Assembly: GCF_004011175.1 (NCBI RefSeq)
Contig: NZ_RQXX01000002.1
Span: forward strand, 248,001-312,000
DNA: 64,000 bases
Direction of reading: 5' to 3'
From: Mesobaculum littorinae
GTDB lineage: Bacteria; Pseudomonadota; Alphaproteobacteria; Rhodobacterales; Rhodobacteraceae
The translations under genes and the position numbers were made by a program. Every line of letters begins with the position of its first letter. The stretch's first letter is position 1. Below, in pieces: positions 55,589-64,000 of this stretch. The notes under the pieces were generated by a model. The model did not search any database, was not told the origin of the DNA, and was given only the letters and a program-made list of their open reading frames with translations.

Positions 55589-55666
55589 TCAGGCCAGCAG
55601 GATGGTCGCTGCGAGACCGAGACCTGCAAGAAAACCGGCGTGGATGGCGAGCGTGGCGTTAAGCAT
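55589..55666 (-). CDS. 25-residue hydrophobic microprotein, unknown
   Basis: A short frame beginning MLNATLAIHAGFLAGLG, continuing with LAATILLA to the stop: essentially one membrane helix of about 20 residues with no charged residue. GGAG lies 8 bases before the ATG, and a good intrinsic terminator follows on the same strand. It is divergent from folD. The signals around it suggest a real transcribed small-protein gene. It is not one that I recognise. Confidence 0.55.
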   Translation of the reverse strand: MLNATLAIHAGFLAGLGLAATILLA

Positions 55667-55829
55667 TTCTTGACTCCGTCCTGTTGCATCCACAACGCCG
55701 TTGAAGCGATTCGGTTTCATACACGGCTGCGTGATCGTGTGGGACGGGCGGGCGGAGCGCAGGCTTGCTTGCTGCACCGGCCTTCGATACCACCCCATGT
55801 ATACATTGCTGCTGAAGGAGGAGCAGGGC

Positions 55830-56729
55830 ATGAGCGCTGATGTCATCGACGGAAAGGCCTTTGCCGCCAATATCCGCGAGAAGGTCGCGGCCGAGGTCGC
55901 GCGGATGAAAGAGACGGCCGGCGTCACGCCGGGTCTTGCCGTGGTTCTGGTGGGCGAGGATCCGGCGAGCCAGGTCTATGTCCGCTCCAAGGGGCGCATG
56001 ACCCGCGAGGTCGGCATGGAAAGCTTCGAGCATCGTCTGAACGACGACGTGTCCGAGCAGGAGCTTCTGGATCTGGTCGAGACGCTGAATGCCGACCCCA
56101 AGGTGCATGGCATCCTGGTACAGTTGCCCTTGCCCGGCCACATGGACAGCGAAAAGGTCATCAACACGATCGACCCGCGCAAGGATGTCGACGGCTTTCA
56201 CATCCAGAACGCCGGCCGCCTGATGACTGGTCAGAAAAGCATGGTGCCCTGCACGCCGCTGGGGTGCCTGATGCTGCTGCGCGACCGGCTGGGCGACCTT
56301 GCGGGGCTCGAGGCTGTGGTGATCGGCCGGTCGAACATCGTCGGCAAGCCGATGGCGCAGCTGCTTTTGAACGAACGCTGTACCGTCACGATCACCCATT
56401 CCAAGACGAAGGACCTGCAGGCGCATCTGAAGCGGGCCGATATCGTCGTGGCCGCGGTGGGCCGGGCCGAGATGGTCAAGGGCGACTGGCTGAAGCCCGG
56501 CGCCTGCGTCATCGACGTGGGCATCAACCGGCTGGAGCCCGAGCCGGGCAAGGAAAAGGGGCGGCTGGTCGGCGATGTCGATTTCGCCAGCGCGAGCGAG
56601 GTTGCGGGCGCGATCACACCCGTCCCGGGTGGGGTTGGCCCGATGACCATCGCCTGCCTTCTGGCCAACACCGTGACGGCCTGCTGCCGCGAAAACGGCC
56701 TGGCCGAGCCCGAGGGCCTGACCGCCTGA
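55830..56729 (+). CDS. folD: Bifunctional methylene-THF dehydrogenase/cyclohydrolase FolD
   Basis: A 299-residue enzyme of one-carbon metabolism interconverting 5,10-methylene-THF and 10-formyl-THF with [26 protein letters not shown] contains the catalytic Lys (YxxxK), [13 protein letters not shown] is the signature, [18 protein letters not shown] the NADP-binding loop, and [19 protein letters not shown] the C-terminal motif. AAGGAGGAG precedes the ATG. Confidence 0.97.
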   Translation: MSADVIDGKAFAANIREKVAAEVARMKETAGVTPGLAVVLVGEDPASQVYVRSKGRMTREVGMESFEHRLNDDVSEQELLDLVETLNADPKVHGILVQLPLPGHMDSEKVINTIDPRKDVDGFHIQNAGRLMTGQKSMVPCTPLGCLMLLRDRLGDLAGLEAVVIGRSNIVGKPMAQLLLNERCTVTITHSKTKDLQAHLKRADIVVAAVGRAEMVKGDWLKPGACVIDVGINRLEPEPGKEKGRLVGDVDFASASEVAGAITPVPGGVGPMTIACLLANTVTACCRENGLAEPEGLTA

Positions 56730-56785
56730 CCATCGTGGCCCGACCCTGCGCGACGCGGGCATCAGCCGCGGCGTCAGGCCCGGCG

Positions 56786-57469
56786 TCAGGCGCGTCGGCG
56801 GGCCTGATGGCGCGGCAGCGGAAAGGCATGCGGGGTGGGTCCGGTCAGGACCGCGCAGGCCTCGTCCCCCATCAGGTTCTGCAGCACCGGATCGGTCCAG
56901 CGCAGACCGCCGGTATAGGTGCCATAGGCGGGCAGGATCAGCCGCGCGGCGTCGAACAGGAAACAGGGGCGCGAGAGGCTGCGCCCGCGCAGGGCCACCC
57001 GCGCCTTGGGGTGGTAGTGGCCCGAGACCTCTCCCTCGGCCTCGGACGCGGCGATGTGGCGGAAGGTGAGGGGCCCGAGCTGCGCCTCGCCAGCCGTCTC
57101 GCCCCCGGGGCCCGCGGTGTCGGCATCGTGGTTGCCGGTGATCCAGAGCCACCGCCGCCCCGCCTGCATCCGCGCCAGCGGGTCGGTGACCGCCGGCGCC
57201 ACGGCCACCGCCGCGGCATCGTCGTCGAAGCTGTCGCCAAGGCAGAGAACCAGCGCGGGGGCGTGGCGGGCAATGTCGGCGGCAAGGCGGGCCAACGTAT
57301 CCTGCACCTCGTAGGGGGGCAGCAGGGTGCCGCGCCGCCGCGCCCAGCGTTCGGACTTGCCCAGGTGCAGGTCCGACACGGCCATCAGCCCGGCCTCGGG
57401 CCATAGAAGCGCGCCGCTGCCCGTGGCGACAAGCCGCGCGCCGCGCAGGGTGAAGGAGAAACCGTTCAT
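56786..57469 (-). CDS. pdeM: Ligase-associated DNA damage response phosphoesterase PdeM
   Basis: A 227-residue calcineurin-like phosphoesterase. Metal ligands are in VSDLHLGKSERWARRRG, LCLGDSFDD, WITGNHD and SGHYHPKAR. RGTLLPPYEVQDTLARL and ILPAYGTYTGGL are typical of PdeM. It acts in a DNA repair cassette with an ATP-dependent ligase, an exonuclease-like protein and the DEXH helicase. Here only the helicase accompanies it, 155 bases upstream on the same strand. Confidence 0.9.
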   Translation of the reverse strand: MNGFSFTLRGARLVATGSGALLWPEAGLMAVSDLHLGKSERWARRRGTLLPPYEVQDTLARLAADIARHAPALVLCLGDSFDDDAAAVAVAPAVTDPLARMQAGRRWLWITGNHDADTAGPGGETAGEAQLGPLTFRHIAASEAEGEVSGHYHPKARVALRGRSLSRPCFLFDAARLILPAYGTYTGGLRWTDPVLQNLMGDEACAVLTGPTPHAFPLPRHQARRRA

Positions 57470-57624
57470 GCCTTGTTCGTGCCGTAGAGCGGCCGCCGGG
57501 GCAAGCCCCCGCGTGATGCGCGCGGCAGGGCGCCCGTCCCGGACCCCGCCGCGGTGACCGTCCGGGGCTCGGGCCACGCCGCGGTTTCCGAGGCCGCTGC
57601 CGTCGTGCCCCATCGCCCTGATCT

Positions 57625-60072
57625 TCACCGCAGCGACAGCCCCGACGCGAGCGAGGCAAGCGGCGCCGCGCCGTCCTCCAGCCCCGCGGCCTGCATCACC
57701 GCCTGCGCTTCCTCGGCCAGCAGGCGTTCGGTCGCCGCCCCCTCGACCGGGACGCGCCCGGGTTCGAGGAAGAGCGGCGCGGCCAGGGGCGTCACCCGGT
57801 CCAGCACAACGTGATCGATCCGGCCCTGCGTGCGGGCCAGCATCTCTTCGATCCGTCCGTAGTCCACGAGGCCCTTCAACGCCTCTTCCCGCGTGATCCG
57901 CAGCATCAGGTGGTCGGGGTCGTAGCGGCGCAGCGTGTCGTAAAGGATCTCGGCCGACAGGCTTTGCTGCTTGCCGGTGCGGCGTTCGCCGGGACGCGTT
58001 ACCCGGTCGACCAGCCCCGCGATGGTGGCCGAGGCCTTGAACGTGCGCTTCATCACCGCGTTGCCGCCCAGCCAGGTCTCGAAATCCTCGCGCAGGTTGG
58101 CGGGATCGAAAAGCGGCGCGGGGTCGACGACCCGGTCGAGGCCCCAGATCAGCACCGCGTAGTCCGTGGCGACAAAGCCCATAGGGTGCAGGCCCTCGCG
58201 CTCCATCCGCTGGGTCGCGAGAAGGCCCAGCGTCTGCATCGCATTGCGCCCGGCAAAGCCGTAGACGCAGGTATGCTGGCGGCCGTCATGCGGAAAGCTT
58301 TCCACCAGCAGCCGGTCGGCCTGCGGCAGGTGCGATCGCTGGCGCTGCAGCGCCAGCCACTCGGCGGTGTGGGCGGGGAGCCCGGGCCAGTCGTCCTGCC
58401 GGAACATCGTCAGGATACGTTGCGACAGCTGCGTCGAGGTGGCGAACTTAGTGCCCATGTAGGCCGCGATCTTGGGCGGCTTGTCGGCGCGGCGCGTGAC
58501 CTCGACCACCATTTCGCGCATCGATTCGTAGCGCACGATCTGGCCGCCCATGAGGAAGGTGTCTCCGGGGGTAAGGGTCGCGGCAAAGCCTTCCTCGATC
58601 TCGCCCAGAAGGCCGCCGCCGCGGCCGCGCATCCGTACCTTGACCAGATCCGTGTCCATGATCGTGCCGATGTTCATGCGGATGCGCTGCGCCGCGCGGG
58701 GGTCGCGCAGGTGCCACTGACCGTCCCGCTCCATCAGTCGCTGCCAGCGATCATAGGCGCGCAGGGCGTAGCCGCCGGTGGCCACGAAATCGAGGCAGTC
58801 GTCGAACTGCGCGCGGGTGAGGCTTGCGTAGGCCCCGGCGGACTTCATTTCGCGGTAAAGGTCGTCGGCGTCGAAGGGGCCCGAACAGGCGGCGATCAGG
58901 ATATGCTGGCACAGCACGTCGCGGGGGCCGGGGCCGCGCGGGTCGCCATCGAGGTCGCGTTCGCGCACCGCGGCAAGGGCCGCCACGCATTCCACGATCT
59001 CGAACCGGTTGGCAGGCACCAGCAGCGCCTTGGACGGCGCGTTGTAGCGGTGGTTGGCGCGGCCGATGCGCTGCACCAGCCGCTTGACGTTCTTGGGCGC
59101 GCCCACCTGGATTACCAGGTCCACGTCGCCCCAGTCGATGCCAAGGTCCAGGCTGCCGGTGCAGACGATGGCACGCAGCTGGCCCGCGACCATCGCCGCC
59201 TCGACCCGGGCGCGTTGTTCGCGCGACAGGCTGCCGTGGTGAATGCCGATGGGCAGGTCATCCTCGTTGGCGAGCCAGAGTTCGTGAAAGAAGATCTCGG
59301 CCTGTGCGCGGGTGTTGTGGAAGATCAGCGTGGTCTTGTGCTTTTTCACCTCTTCTAGCACCGCGGGGATTGCGTAGCGCCCGCCGCCGCCCGCCCAGGG
59401 CGGGGGGGCGTCGGTGCGCAGCATGGCAATGTCGGGCTCGGGCCCCGGATCGGCATAGAGGATGTCGCAGGGGTCGGGATGGCGGGCGAGGAAGGACGCG
59501 ATGGCGGCCGGATCCTCGACCGTGGCCGACAGCCCCACGCGGCGCATGTCGGGCACGAGGCCCTGAAGCCGCGCCAGCCCCAGCATCAGCTGATCGCCGC
59601 GCTTGCTTTCGGCGAGCGCGTGGATCTCGTCCACGATCACCCGGCGCAGGCCGCGGAAGATGCGCGGCGCGTCCTCGTAGCTCAGCAGCAGGGCCAGGCT
59701 TTCGGGCGTGGTCAGCAGGATGTGCGGCGGATCGGCGCGCTGCCGCCGCCGCTGGGTGTAGGAGGTGTCGCCGGTGCGATCCTCGACCCGGATATCCAGC
59801 CCCATCTGGTCGATGGGCGCGGTCAGGTTGCGGCGGATGTCGGCGGCCAGCGCCTTCAGCGGCGAGACGTAGAGCGTGTGCAGCCCCTCGTGCCCGTCGG
59901 CCAGCTCGACGAGGCTGGGCAGGAAACCGGCCAGCGTCTTGCCGCCGCCGGTGGGCGCGATCAGCAGCAGCGACGGGTCGGCGGCGCGCGCCAGCATGTC
60001 GGCCTGGTGCGGGTGGATGGTCCAGCCCTTCGAGGCGAACCATGTGTCGAACTTGGGGGGCAGGGCGGTCAT
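57625..60072 (-). CDS. Ligase-associated DNA damage response DEXH helicase (Lhr-like)
   Basis: An 815-residue Lhr-type superfamily 2 helicase. LLIAPTGGGKTLAGFLPSLVEL is Walker A, VIVDEIHALAESKRGDQL is the DEIH box, IFHNTRAQAEIFFHELW and RIGRANHRYNAPSKAL are the C-terminal helicase motifs, and a winged-helix/Lhr-associated part covers about 450-815. It belongs to the cassette with PdeM. The ATG is preceded by a short hairpin that contains the ribosome binding site (60073-60088). Confidence 0.92.
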   Translation of the reverse strand: MTALPPKFDTWFASKGWTIHPHQADMLARAADPSLLLIAPTGGGKTLAGFLPSLVELADGHEGLHTLYVSPLKALAADIRRNLTAPIDQMGLDIRVEDRTGDTSYTQRRRQRADPPHILLTTPESLALLLSYEDAPRIFRGLRRVIVDEIHALAESKRGDQLMLGLARLQGLVPDMRRVGLSATVEDPAAIASFLARHPDPCDILYADPGPEPDIAMLRTDAPPPWAGGGGRYAIPAVLEEVKKHKTTLIFHNTRAQAEIFFHELWLANEDDLPIGIHHGSLSREQRARVEAAMVAGQLRAIVCTGSLDLGIDWGDVDLVIQVGAPKNVKRLVQRIGRANHRYNAPSKALLVPANRFEIVECVAALAAVRERDLDGDPRGPGPRDVLCQHILIAACSGPFDADDLYREMKSAGAYASLTRAQFDDCLDFVATGGYALRAYDRWQRLMERDGQWHLRDPRAAQRIRMNIGTIMDTDLVKVRMRGRGGGLLGEIEEGFAATLTPGDTFLMGGQIVRYESMREMVVEVTRRADKPPKIAAYMGTKFATSTQLSQRILTMFRQDDWPGLPAHTAEWLALQRQRSHLPQADRLLVESFPHDGRQHTCVYGFAGRNAMQTLGLLATQRMEREGLHPMGFVATDYAVLIWGLDRVVDPAPLFDPANLREDFETWLGGNAVMKRTFKASATIAGLVDRVTRPGERRTGKQQSLSAEILYDTLRRYDPDHLMLRITREEALKGLVDYGRIEEMLARTQGRIDHVVLDRVTPLAAPLFLEPGRVPVEGAATERLLAEEAQAVMQAAGLEDGAAPLASLASGLSLR

Positions 60073-60088
60073 GCCCCAGATATGGGGC
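60073..60088 (-). promoter_or_regulatory. Hairpin over the helicase ribosome binding site
   Basis: GCCCCA-gata-TGGGGC is a perfect 6-bp inverted repeat immediately upstream of the helicase ATG. On the minus strand the GGGG of the probable Shine-Dalgarno is in the 3' arm, so folding would hide it. Confidence 0.45.
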
Positions 60089-60144
60089 CCACGATGCCCG
60101 CGGGCAATCGCGGCGCGCCCGGCGATCGCGCCGCCCCGGGCGAT

Positions 60145-61452
60145 CTATCGCAGGATCTCGCTGTCCTCGACGAAAAGGTTGGCCCAGGCGCGGTCGATCA
60201 GCTCGGGCGACATCTGGTAGGGGATGCCCTCGAAGTCGCAGATCGAGATCATCTGGTCGACGAGGAACCCGGGCTGATAGTTGGCATAGACATTGTCGAT
60301 CTCGGGGTATTTCCGCTTGAGCAGGTAGACCAGCGACGCCTCGTCCAGCGGCATCTTCTTCTTCTTCGCGATCAGAGCGAAGATCTTTAGGAAATCCGCC
60401 TGGCTGGGGCCGTCGATCTTGATCTTGTAGAAGATCCGGCGCAGCGCCGCCTGGTCGAAGATCTTGTTCGGGTGGAAGTTGGTGGAAAAGATCACCAGCG
60501 TATCGAACGGCACGGTGAACTTCTCGCCCGATTGCAGGGCGAGGATGTCCTTGCCCTCTTCCAGCGGCACGATCCAGCGGTTGATCAGCGCCTGCGGTGG
60601 CTCTTCCTGCCGGCCAAGGTCGTCGACGATGAAGATGCCGCCGGTGGATTTGAGCTGCAGCGGCGCCTGGTAGGTCCGCGCCGTCGGGTTGTAGACCAGG
60701 TCCAGCATCGACAGCGACAGCTCGCCCCCCGTCACCACGGTCGGCCGGTCGCACAGCACGTAACGCGTGTCGAACCGGGTGCGGCGGCGCAGCTGGGTGG
60801 GGTCCTCCTCGTCCGTTTCGGCGGCCGAGTGGACGATGGGGTCGTAGATGGTGATCACCTGCCCCGCGTACTCGATCGCGCGGGGGACATAGATCTTGTC
60901 GCCCAGGGCATCGCGGATCCCGTTCGAGATCGAGGATTTGCCGTTGCCGGGGGGGCCGTACATCAGGATCGACCGGCCCGACCCCACGGCGGGCCCGAGG
61001 TGGTCCAGCAGGCTGTCGGGCAGGATCAGGTGGCCCATCGCCTCGGTCAGTTGGCGGCGGGTGATCTGCACGTTGCGGATCGACTGGCGCTTGACCTGTT
61101 CGCGGTAGACGTCCAGCGGCACCGGCATCGCGCCGTAGTATTCCGACTGCCCCAGCGCGTCGAGCGCGCGTTCCTTGCCCGCGTCCGACAGCTGGTACGC
61201 CATCTCGGCCGAGGAAGTGGCGTGCAGCGTGCCCTTGGCCTCGACCAGCCGCTGGGTGCGGGCCTGGTCCACCAGCTCCTGCGTGACCTGCACCGGCAGG
61301 CAGATCGTTCGCGCGATCTCGGACACGTGTTCGAGGGTCTGGCGGAACATGGTCTTGAGCAGGATGTCCCGCATCATCACCCGCGGCAGCTGCATCTCCT
61401 CAAGGCTGCGGGGCACCGGGGGGGCCACGACGGGGGCGGGGGTCAGGGTCAT
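60145..61452 (-). CDS. AAA-type ATPase next to the pilus genes, unknown role
   Basis: A 435-residue cytoplasmic ATPase. The N-terminal third looks like winged-helix DNA- or protein-binding sequence (HVSEIARTICLPVQVTQELVDQA, AKGTLHATSSAEMAYQLSDAGKERAL). ILMYGPPGNGKSSISNGI is Walker A and GIFIVDDLGRQEEPP Walker B; FDTLVIFSTNFHP is sensor 1. Roseobacters carry this ATPase near Tad/Flp pilus genes, as here. Its target is not known to me. It is divergent from the GT-C-like gene. Confidence 0.8.
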   Translation of the reverse strand: MTLTPAPVVAPPVPRSLEEMQLPRVMMRDILLKTMFRQTLEHVSEIARTICLPVQVTQELVDQARTQRLVEAKGTLHATSSAEMAYQLSDAGKERALDALGQSEYYGAMPVPLDVYREQVKRQSIRNVQITRRQLTEAMGHLILPDSLLDHLGPAVGSGRSILMYGPPGNGKSSISNGIRDALGDKIYVPRAIEYAGQVITIYDPIVHSAAETDEEDPTQLRRRTRFDTRYVLCDRPTVVTGGELSLSMLDLVYNPTARTYQAPLQLKSTGGIFIVDDLGRQEEPPQALINRWIVPLEEGKDILALQSGEKFTVPFDTLVIFSTNFHPNKIFDQAALRRIFYKIKIDGPSQADFLKIFALIAKKKKMPLDEASLVYLLKRKYPEIDNVYANYQPGFLVDQMISICDFEGIPYQMSPELIDRAWANLFVEDSEILR

Positions 61453-61528
61453 CGGCTGCTCCGTCTGCCCGTGCGTGATCCCCGCGCCGCGGTCGCGGGC
61501 CTAGGCGGGGCGCCCCGGGCGCTAATGT

Positions 61529-61557
61529 TTGTCGCGTCGAACCTGCCCGGCTAGTGT
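61529..61557 (+). promoter_or_regulatory. Candidate promoter of the GT-C-like membrane protein
   Basis: TTGTCG (61529-61534) and TAGTGT (61552-61557) are spaced by 17 bases, 27 bases upstream of the ATG at 61584. Confidence 0.4.
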
Positions 61558-61583
61558 GGCTAAAAAATGGAACAGGGGCAGGG

Positions 61584-63233
61584 ATGCGCAGACCAAATCC
61601 GGTCATTTTACTGGCCGTGACGGCCACGATCGGCATCGCGATGGCGGGGCTGACGCTGTCGATGGGCGGGCTTTACGTCGACGTCTACGACGGAGACAGC
61701 CTGCACCTTGTCGACCTGGTGATGCGCATGGCGGCCGGGCAGCGGCCGCACCTGGATTTCGTCACCCCGATCGGCGACCTGGCGATCCTGCCGCTGGCGC
61801 TGTTCGTCGAGGCGGGGACGGGCATCGGCCATGCCTTCGTCTATGCCCAGATCCTGGTCGCCGCGGTGCTTCTGGTCCCCGCCGTCTGGATCGGGTGGAG
61901 CCGGTTTCCCGGCTACTGGGGCATTCTTTTCGCCGCCGCCATCATGGTGCTGTCGCTGGCACTGGTTCACGGGCAGGCCGAGACGGCATTCTCGGCCTCG
62001 ATGCATTACAACCGCTGGGCCTGGGCCCTGGGGTTTCTCGCCGTCGGCACGGCGTTTCTGCCGCCGCGCGGGGAAAGGCCGCGCCACGGGATCGACGGTG
62101 CGGTTCTCGGTGCCGCGATGACGGCGCTGGGCCTGATCAAGGTGACCTACGTGCTGGCCTTCGCACCGCCCATCGTGGTGATGCTGCTGCTGCGCGGGGC
62201 ATGGCGGACGCTTGCCGTGGCGCTGGCGGTCACGGCGCTGGCCTGCCTGACGCTGACGGCCTGGCTGGGCCCGGATTACTGGGGCGCCTACCTGGGCGAT
62301 CTGACCGCGGTGTCGGGGTCGGAGATACGCAGCTATCCCACGTATCCGCTGTCGACGGTGCTGGGCGGTCCCGCCTTCCTGCCCGGCACGCTGCTGGGCT
62401 TTGCCGCGGTGGTGCTGCTGCGGCAGGGGAATGCGGACCGCGCGCCCTACGGGCTGGGGCTTTTGCTGCTGCTGCCGGGCTTCTTCTTCGTGACCTACCA
62501 GAACTTCGGCAATGATCCGCAATGGGTGCTGCTGCTGGGCCTGTTGCTGATCCCGCTGGCGCCCTGGTCCGCCGAGGAGGATCCCACCGGCGCCCTGCGC
62601 ATGGCGGGCGCGGCGATCATCGCGGCGCTCTTTGCGTTGGCGGCGCCCTCCTATCTCAACATGGCGACCAGCCCTCTGACGCTGATGACGCGCGACACGA
62701 CATGGGTGCCGATCTTTCCGCGCAACCCGCCGCATGACGATTTCTACAGCAGCGAGCCGCAGGCCCTGCGCTACAACGTCGTTACCCCGGGGCCCGGGGT
62801 CTCGGATGTCGCGGATCTGGGCGACCGCGACGCGCCTGCGATGGTGAATGGGGCGGCGCTGCCCGATTGCGCGCTGACCTCGGGCCTTACGCTTTATCTG
62901 CGCAGCATGGCGCGGGACCTGGGCTCTCGCGGCTATGGCGGCCCGGGGGCCGAGGTCGTGGTGGCCGACCTGCTAAGCGCGCTGTGGCTTTTCGACGGGC
63001 GCATCCTGCCGGTGCGGGGCGCGGCGCCATGGAGCTACGGCGGGACGCCCGGATGGGCGCAGGCGCGCTACCTGGTGGTGCCGCTCTGTCCGCTGTCGCC
63101 CGAGACGCGGGTCGCTTGGCTGACCGCGCTGGACGACCGGGGAGAACGCTTGCGCGAGGTGACGCGCACCGCGCTTTACATCGTCTTCGAACGCGCCTCA
63201 GAGCGCGGCGGCGAGGATGAGGTAGAAAAGTAG
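61584..63233 (+). CDS. GT-C-like multi-span membrane protein
   Basis: A 549-residue protein with about ten membrane helices up to about residue 370 and a C-terminal periplasmic domain of about 180 residues. The first periplasmic loop reads YVDVYDGDSLHLVDLVMRM; an Asp there is the usual catalytic place in GT-C sugar transferases that use lipid-linked donors. No close family is recognisable. It could glycosylate pilin or another envelope protein, given the neighbouring Tad-type genes; this is inference. CAGGGGCAGGG lies before the ATG. It overlaps the convergent prepilin peptidase by 36 bases. Confidence 0.65.
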   Translation: MRRPNPVILLAVTATIGIAMAGLTLSMGGLYVDVYDGDSLHLVDLVMRMAAGQRPHLDFVTPIGDLAILPLALFVEAGTGIGHAFVYAQILVAAVLLVPAVWIGWSRFPGYWGILFAAAIMVLSLALVHGQAETAFSASMHYNRWAWALGFLAVGTAFLPPRGERPRHGIDGAVLGAAMTALGLIKVTYVLAFAPPIVVMLLLRGAWRTLAVALAVTALACLTLTAWLGPDYWGAYLGDLTAVSGSEIRSYPTYPLSTVLGGPAFLPGTLLGFAAVVLLRQGNADRAPYGLGLLLLLPGFFFVTYQNFGNDPQWVLLLGLLLIPLAPWSAEEDPTGALRMAGAAIIAALFALAAPSYLNMATSPLTLMTRDTTWVPIFPRNPPHDDFYSSEPQALRYNVVTPGPGVSDVADLGDRDAPAMVNGAALPDCALTSGLTLYLRSMARDLGSRGYGGPGAEVVVADLLSALWLFDGRILPVRGAAPWSYGGTPGWAQARYLVVPLCPLSPETRVAWLTALDDRGERLREVTRTALYIVFERASERGGEDEVEK

Positions 63234-63686
63234 CGTGCCCGCCAGCGGCAGGCCCATCGGGAAATCCCGCCGCGTCCAGCTTTCCCACTCGGGCACGCGG
63301 TTGCGCAGGGCGGGCAGGGCCCGCGCGGCGCGATGCGCGGCGAAGGCGGCCAAAAGGACCGCGGCCAGCAGATAGACCACCGGCATCGCGTCGGGCAGCG
63401 GCACGAAGGGCGCCGCGGCGGCGGCGAACTTGGCGTCGCCCGCCCCCATGACCCCGGCAAGGTTGGCGACGAACCCCGCCGCGAGGATCACCGCCAGGTG
63501 CACCCACTGCCATCCCCAAAGCCCGAGCGGCAGCGCGATGGGCCCCACGACGAGGAAGACCAAGACCAGCGCCCCGCAGGCGAGGTTGGGGATCTTCATC
63601 CGGGCCATGTCGCTCCAGGCGACCCAAAGGCAGATCGGCAGGACGAAGGGCAGAAACCACAGGGCCGCGTAGCTGGGCAGGGCCAT
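63198..63686 (-). CDS. cpaA: Prepilin peptidase (A24, CpaA/TadV type)
   Basis: A 162-residue type IV prepilin peptidase without the N-terminal methylase domain. WVAWSDMARMKIPNLACG has the first catalytic Asp and GVMGAGDAKFAAAAAPF the second (GxGD). There are about five membrane helices. It processes Flp-type prepilins. It lies 4 bases after the stop of the TPR gene, so they are probably in one operon. Confidence 0.9.
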   Translation of the reverse strand: MALPSYAALWFLPFVLPICLWVAWSDMARMKIPNLACGALVLVFLVVGPIALPLGLWGWQWVHLAVILAAGFVANLAGVMGAGDAKFAAAAAPFVPLPDAMPVVYLLAAVLLAAFAAHRAARALPALRNRVPEWESWTRRDFPMGLPLAGTLLFYLILAAAL

Positions 63687-63690
63687 GCGC

Positions 63691-64000
63691 CTAGTTCACC
63701 ACGTTGCCTTCGAGCGCGCGCAGCGCCCGCACCGCGGCCTCGAAATGCTGGGGATGGGTGTCGATCGCTTCGCGCAGAAGACCCTTGCCGATCTCGACAT
63801 CGCCCTGCTTGATTGCCGACAGGGCCATGGTGTGCATCAGCTCCGCCTGTTCGACCTGGCTCATCGGCACGACCGGCAGGTCGTAGCGGCGCTGGGCACC
63901 GCGGGCCAGGACCATGTTGTTCTTGGCGGTGAAGAGGTCGTCGTCATAGGTCAGCGCCTCGCCGAACAGACGCTCGGCCTCGGCGTAGTCGCCGCGCGAC
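63691..64000 (-). CDS. tadD: TadD-like TPR protein (partial, 5' end outside window)
   Basis: Only the last 102 codons are present. A TPR repeat is visible (SRGDYAEAERLFGEALTYDD, then LFTAKNNMVLARG), and the C-terminus has MSQVEQAELMHTMALSAIKQG and GKGLLREAIDTHPQHFEAAVRAL. This matches the pilotin-like TadD lipoproteins of Tad secretion loci. The coupling to the prepilin peptidase supports the call. Confidence 0.75.
   Translation of the reverse strand, partial: SRGDYAEAERLFGEALTYDDDLFTAKNNMVLARGAQRRYDLPVVPMSQVEQAELMHTMALSAIKQGDVEIGKGLLREAIDTHPQHFEAAVRALRALEGNVVN

Overview
The window looks like a chromosomal segment of a high-GC alphaproteobacterium of the Rhodobacterales (Paracoccaceae/Roseobacter type). 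The reasons are the very high GC, the gene order ruvCAB / unknown / ybgC / tolQRAB-pal-cpoB / tilS / ftsH, a phosphatidylcholine synthase, a DUF1127 gene, the frequent ATGA and TGATG start/stop overlaps, and a recurrent 3'-end element built on GCCTCCGGCGGGAG. The identification rests on protein family recognition only. I saw no rRNA, tRNA, CRISPR array, insertion sequence or prophage.

1-15.6 kb is a surface-polysaccharide island. After the 5' end of a gene that resembles malate synthase G, there is a possible polysaccharide-lyase-like exported protein. Then comes a tightly coupled minus-strand operon, in transcription order: initiating sugar-phosphate transferase, membrane-anchored polysaccharide deacetylase, GT4 glycosyltransferase, an unknown 87-residue ORF, Wzz/GumC-type chain-length protein, Wzy/O-antigen-ligase-type polymerase, GT2 glycosyltransferase. 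Across an AT-rich intergenic region lie a second GT4 gene, two acetyltransferase-fold genes (FemAB-like and BioF2-like) and a MurJ/MVF-type flippase. Together these could start, extend, flip, polymerise and modify a lipid-linked polysaccharide. No Wza-type outer-membrane exporter is present here.

15.6-33 kb is mostly housekeeping: an HExxH lipoprotein, ChaC, ParE, a sugar-nucleotide-epimerase-like SDR, a MATE transporter, TruA, the YcjX/YcjF-like pair, a KtrA/KtrB-type potassium uptake pair, IleS behind a structured leader, and phosphatidylcholine synthase. Tandem 14-15 bp repeats flank the epimerase gene, and four copies of a dispersed element lie downstream of genes here.

33-44 kb carries XerC and DUF484, a small transaldolase, PriA, MsrA, a PrmA-like methyltransferase, two small proteins, and ruvC-ruvA-ruvB with a promoter that contains a likely LexA half-site pair. 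44-54.4 kb is the Tol-Pal envelope system. It includes an extra free-standing TolA C-terminal domain between tolA and tolB, and is followed by tilS and ftsH.

54.4-64 kb holds a MOSC protein, a 25-residue membrane microprotein with its own Shine-Dalgarno sequence and terminator, folD, and two members of the ligase-associated DNA-damage cassette (PdeM and a DEXH helicase). It ends with a block that looks like the edge of a Tad/Flp pilus locus: an AAA ATPase, a GT-C-like membrane protein, a prepilin peptidase and a TPR protein cut by the window end.
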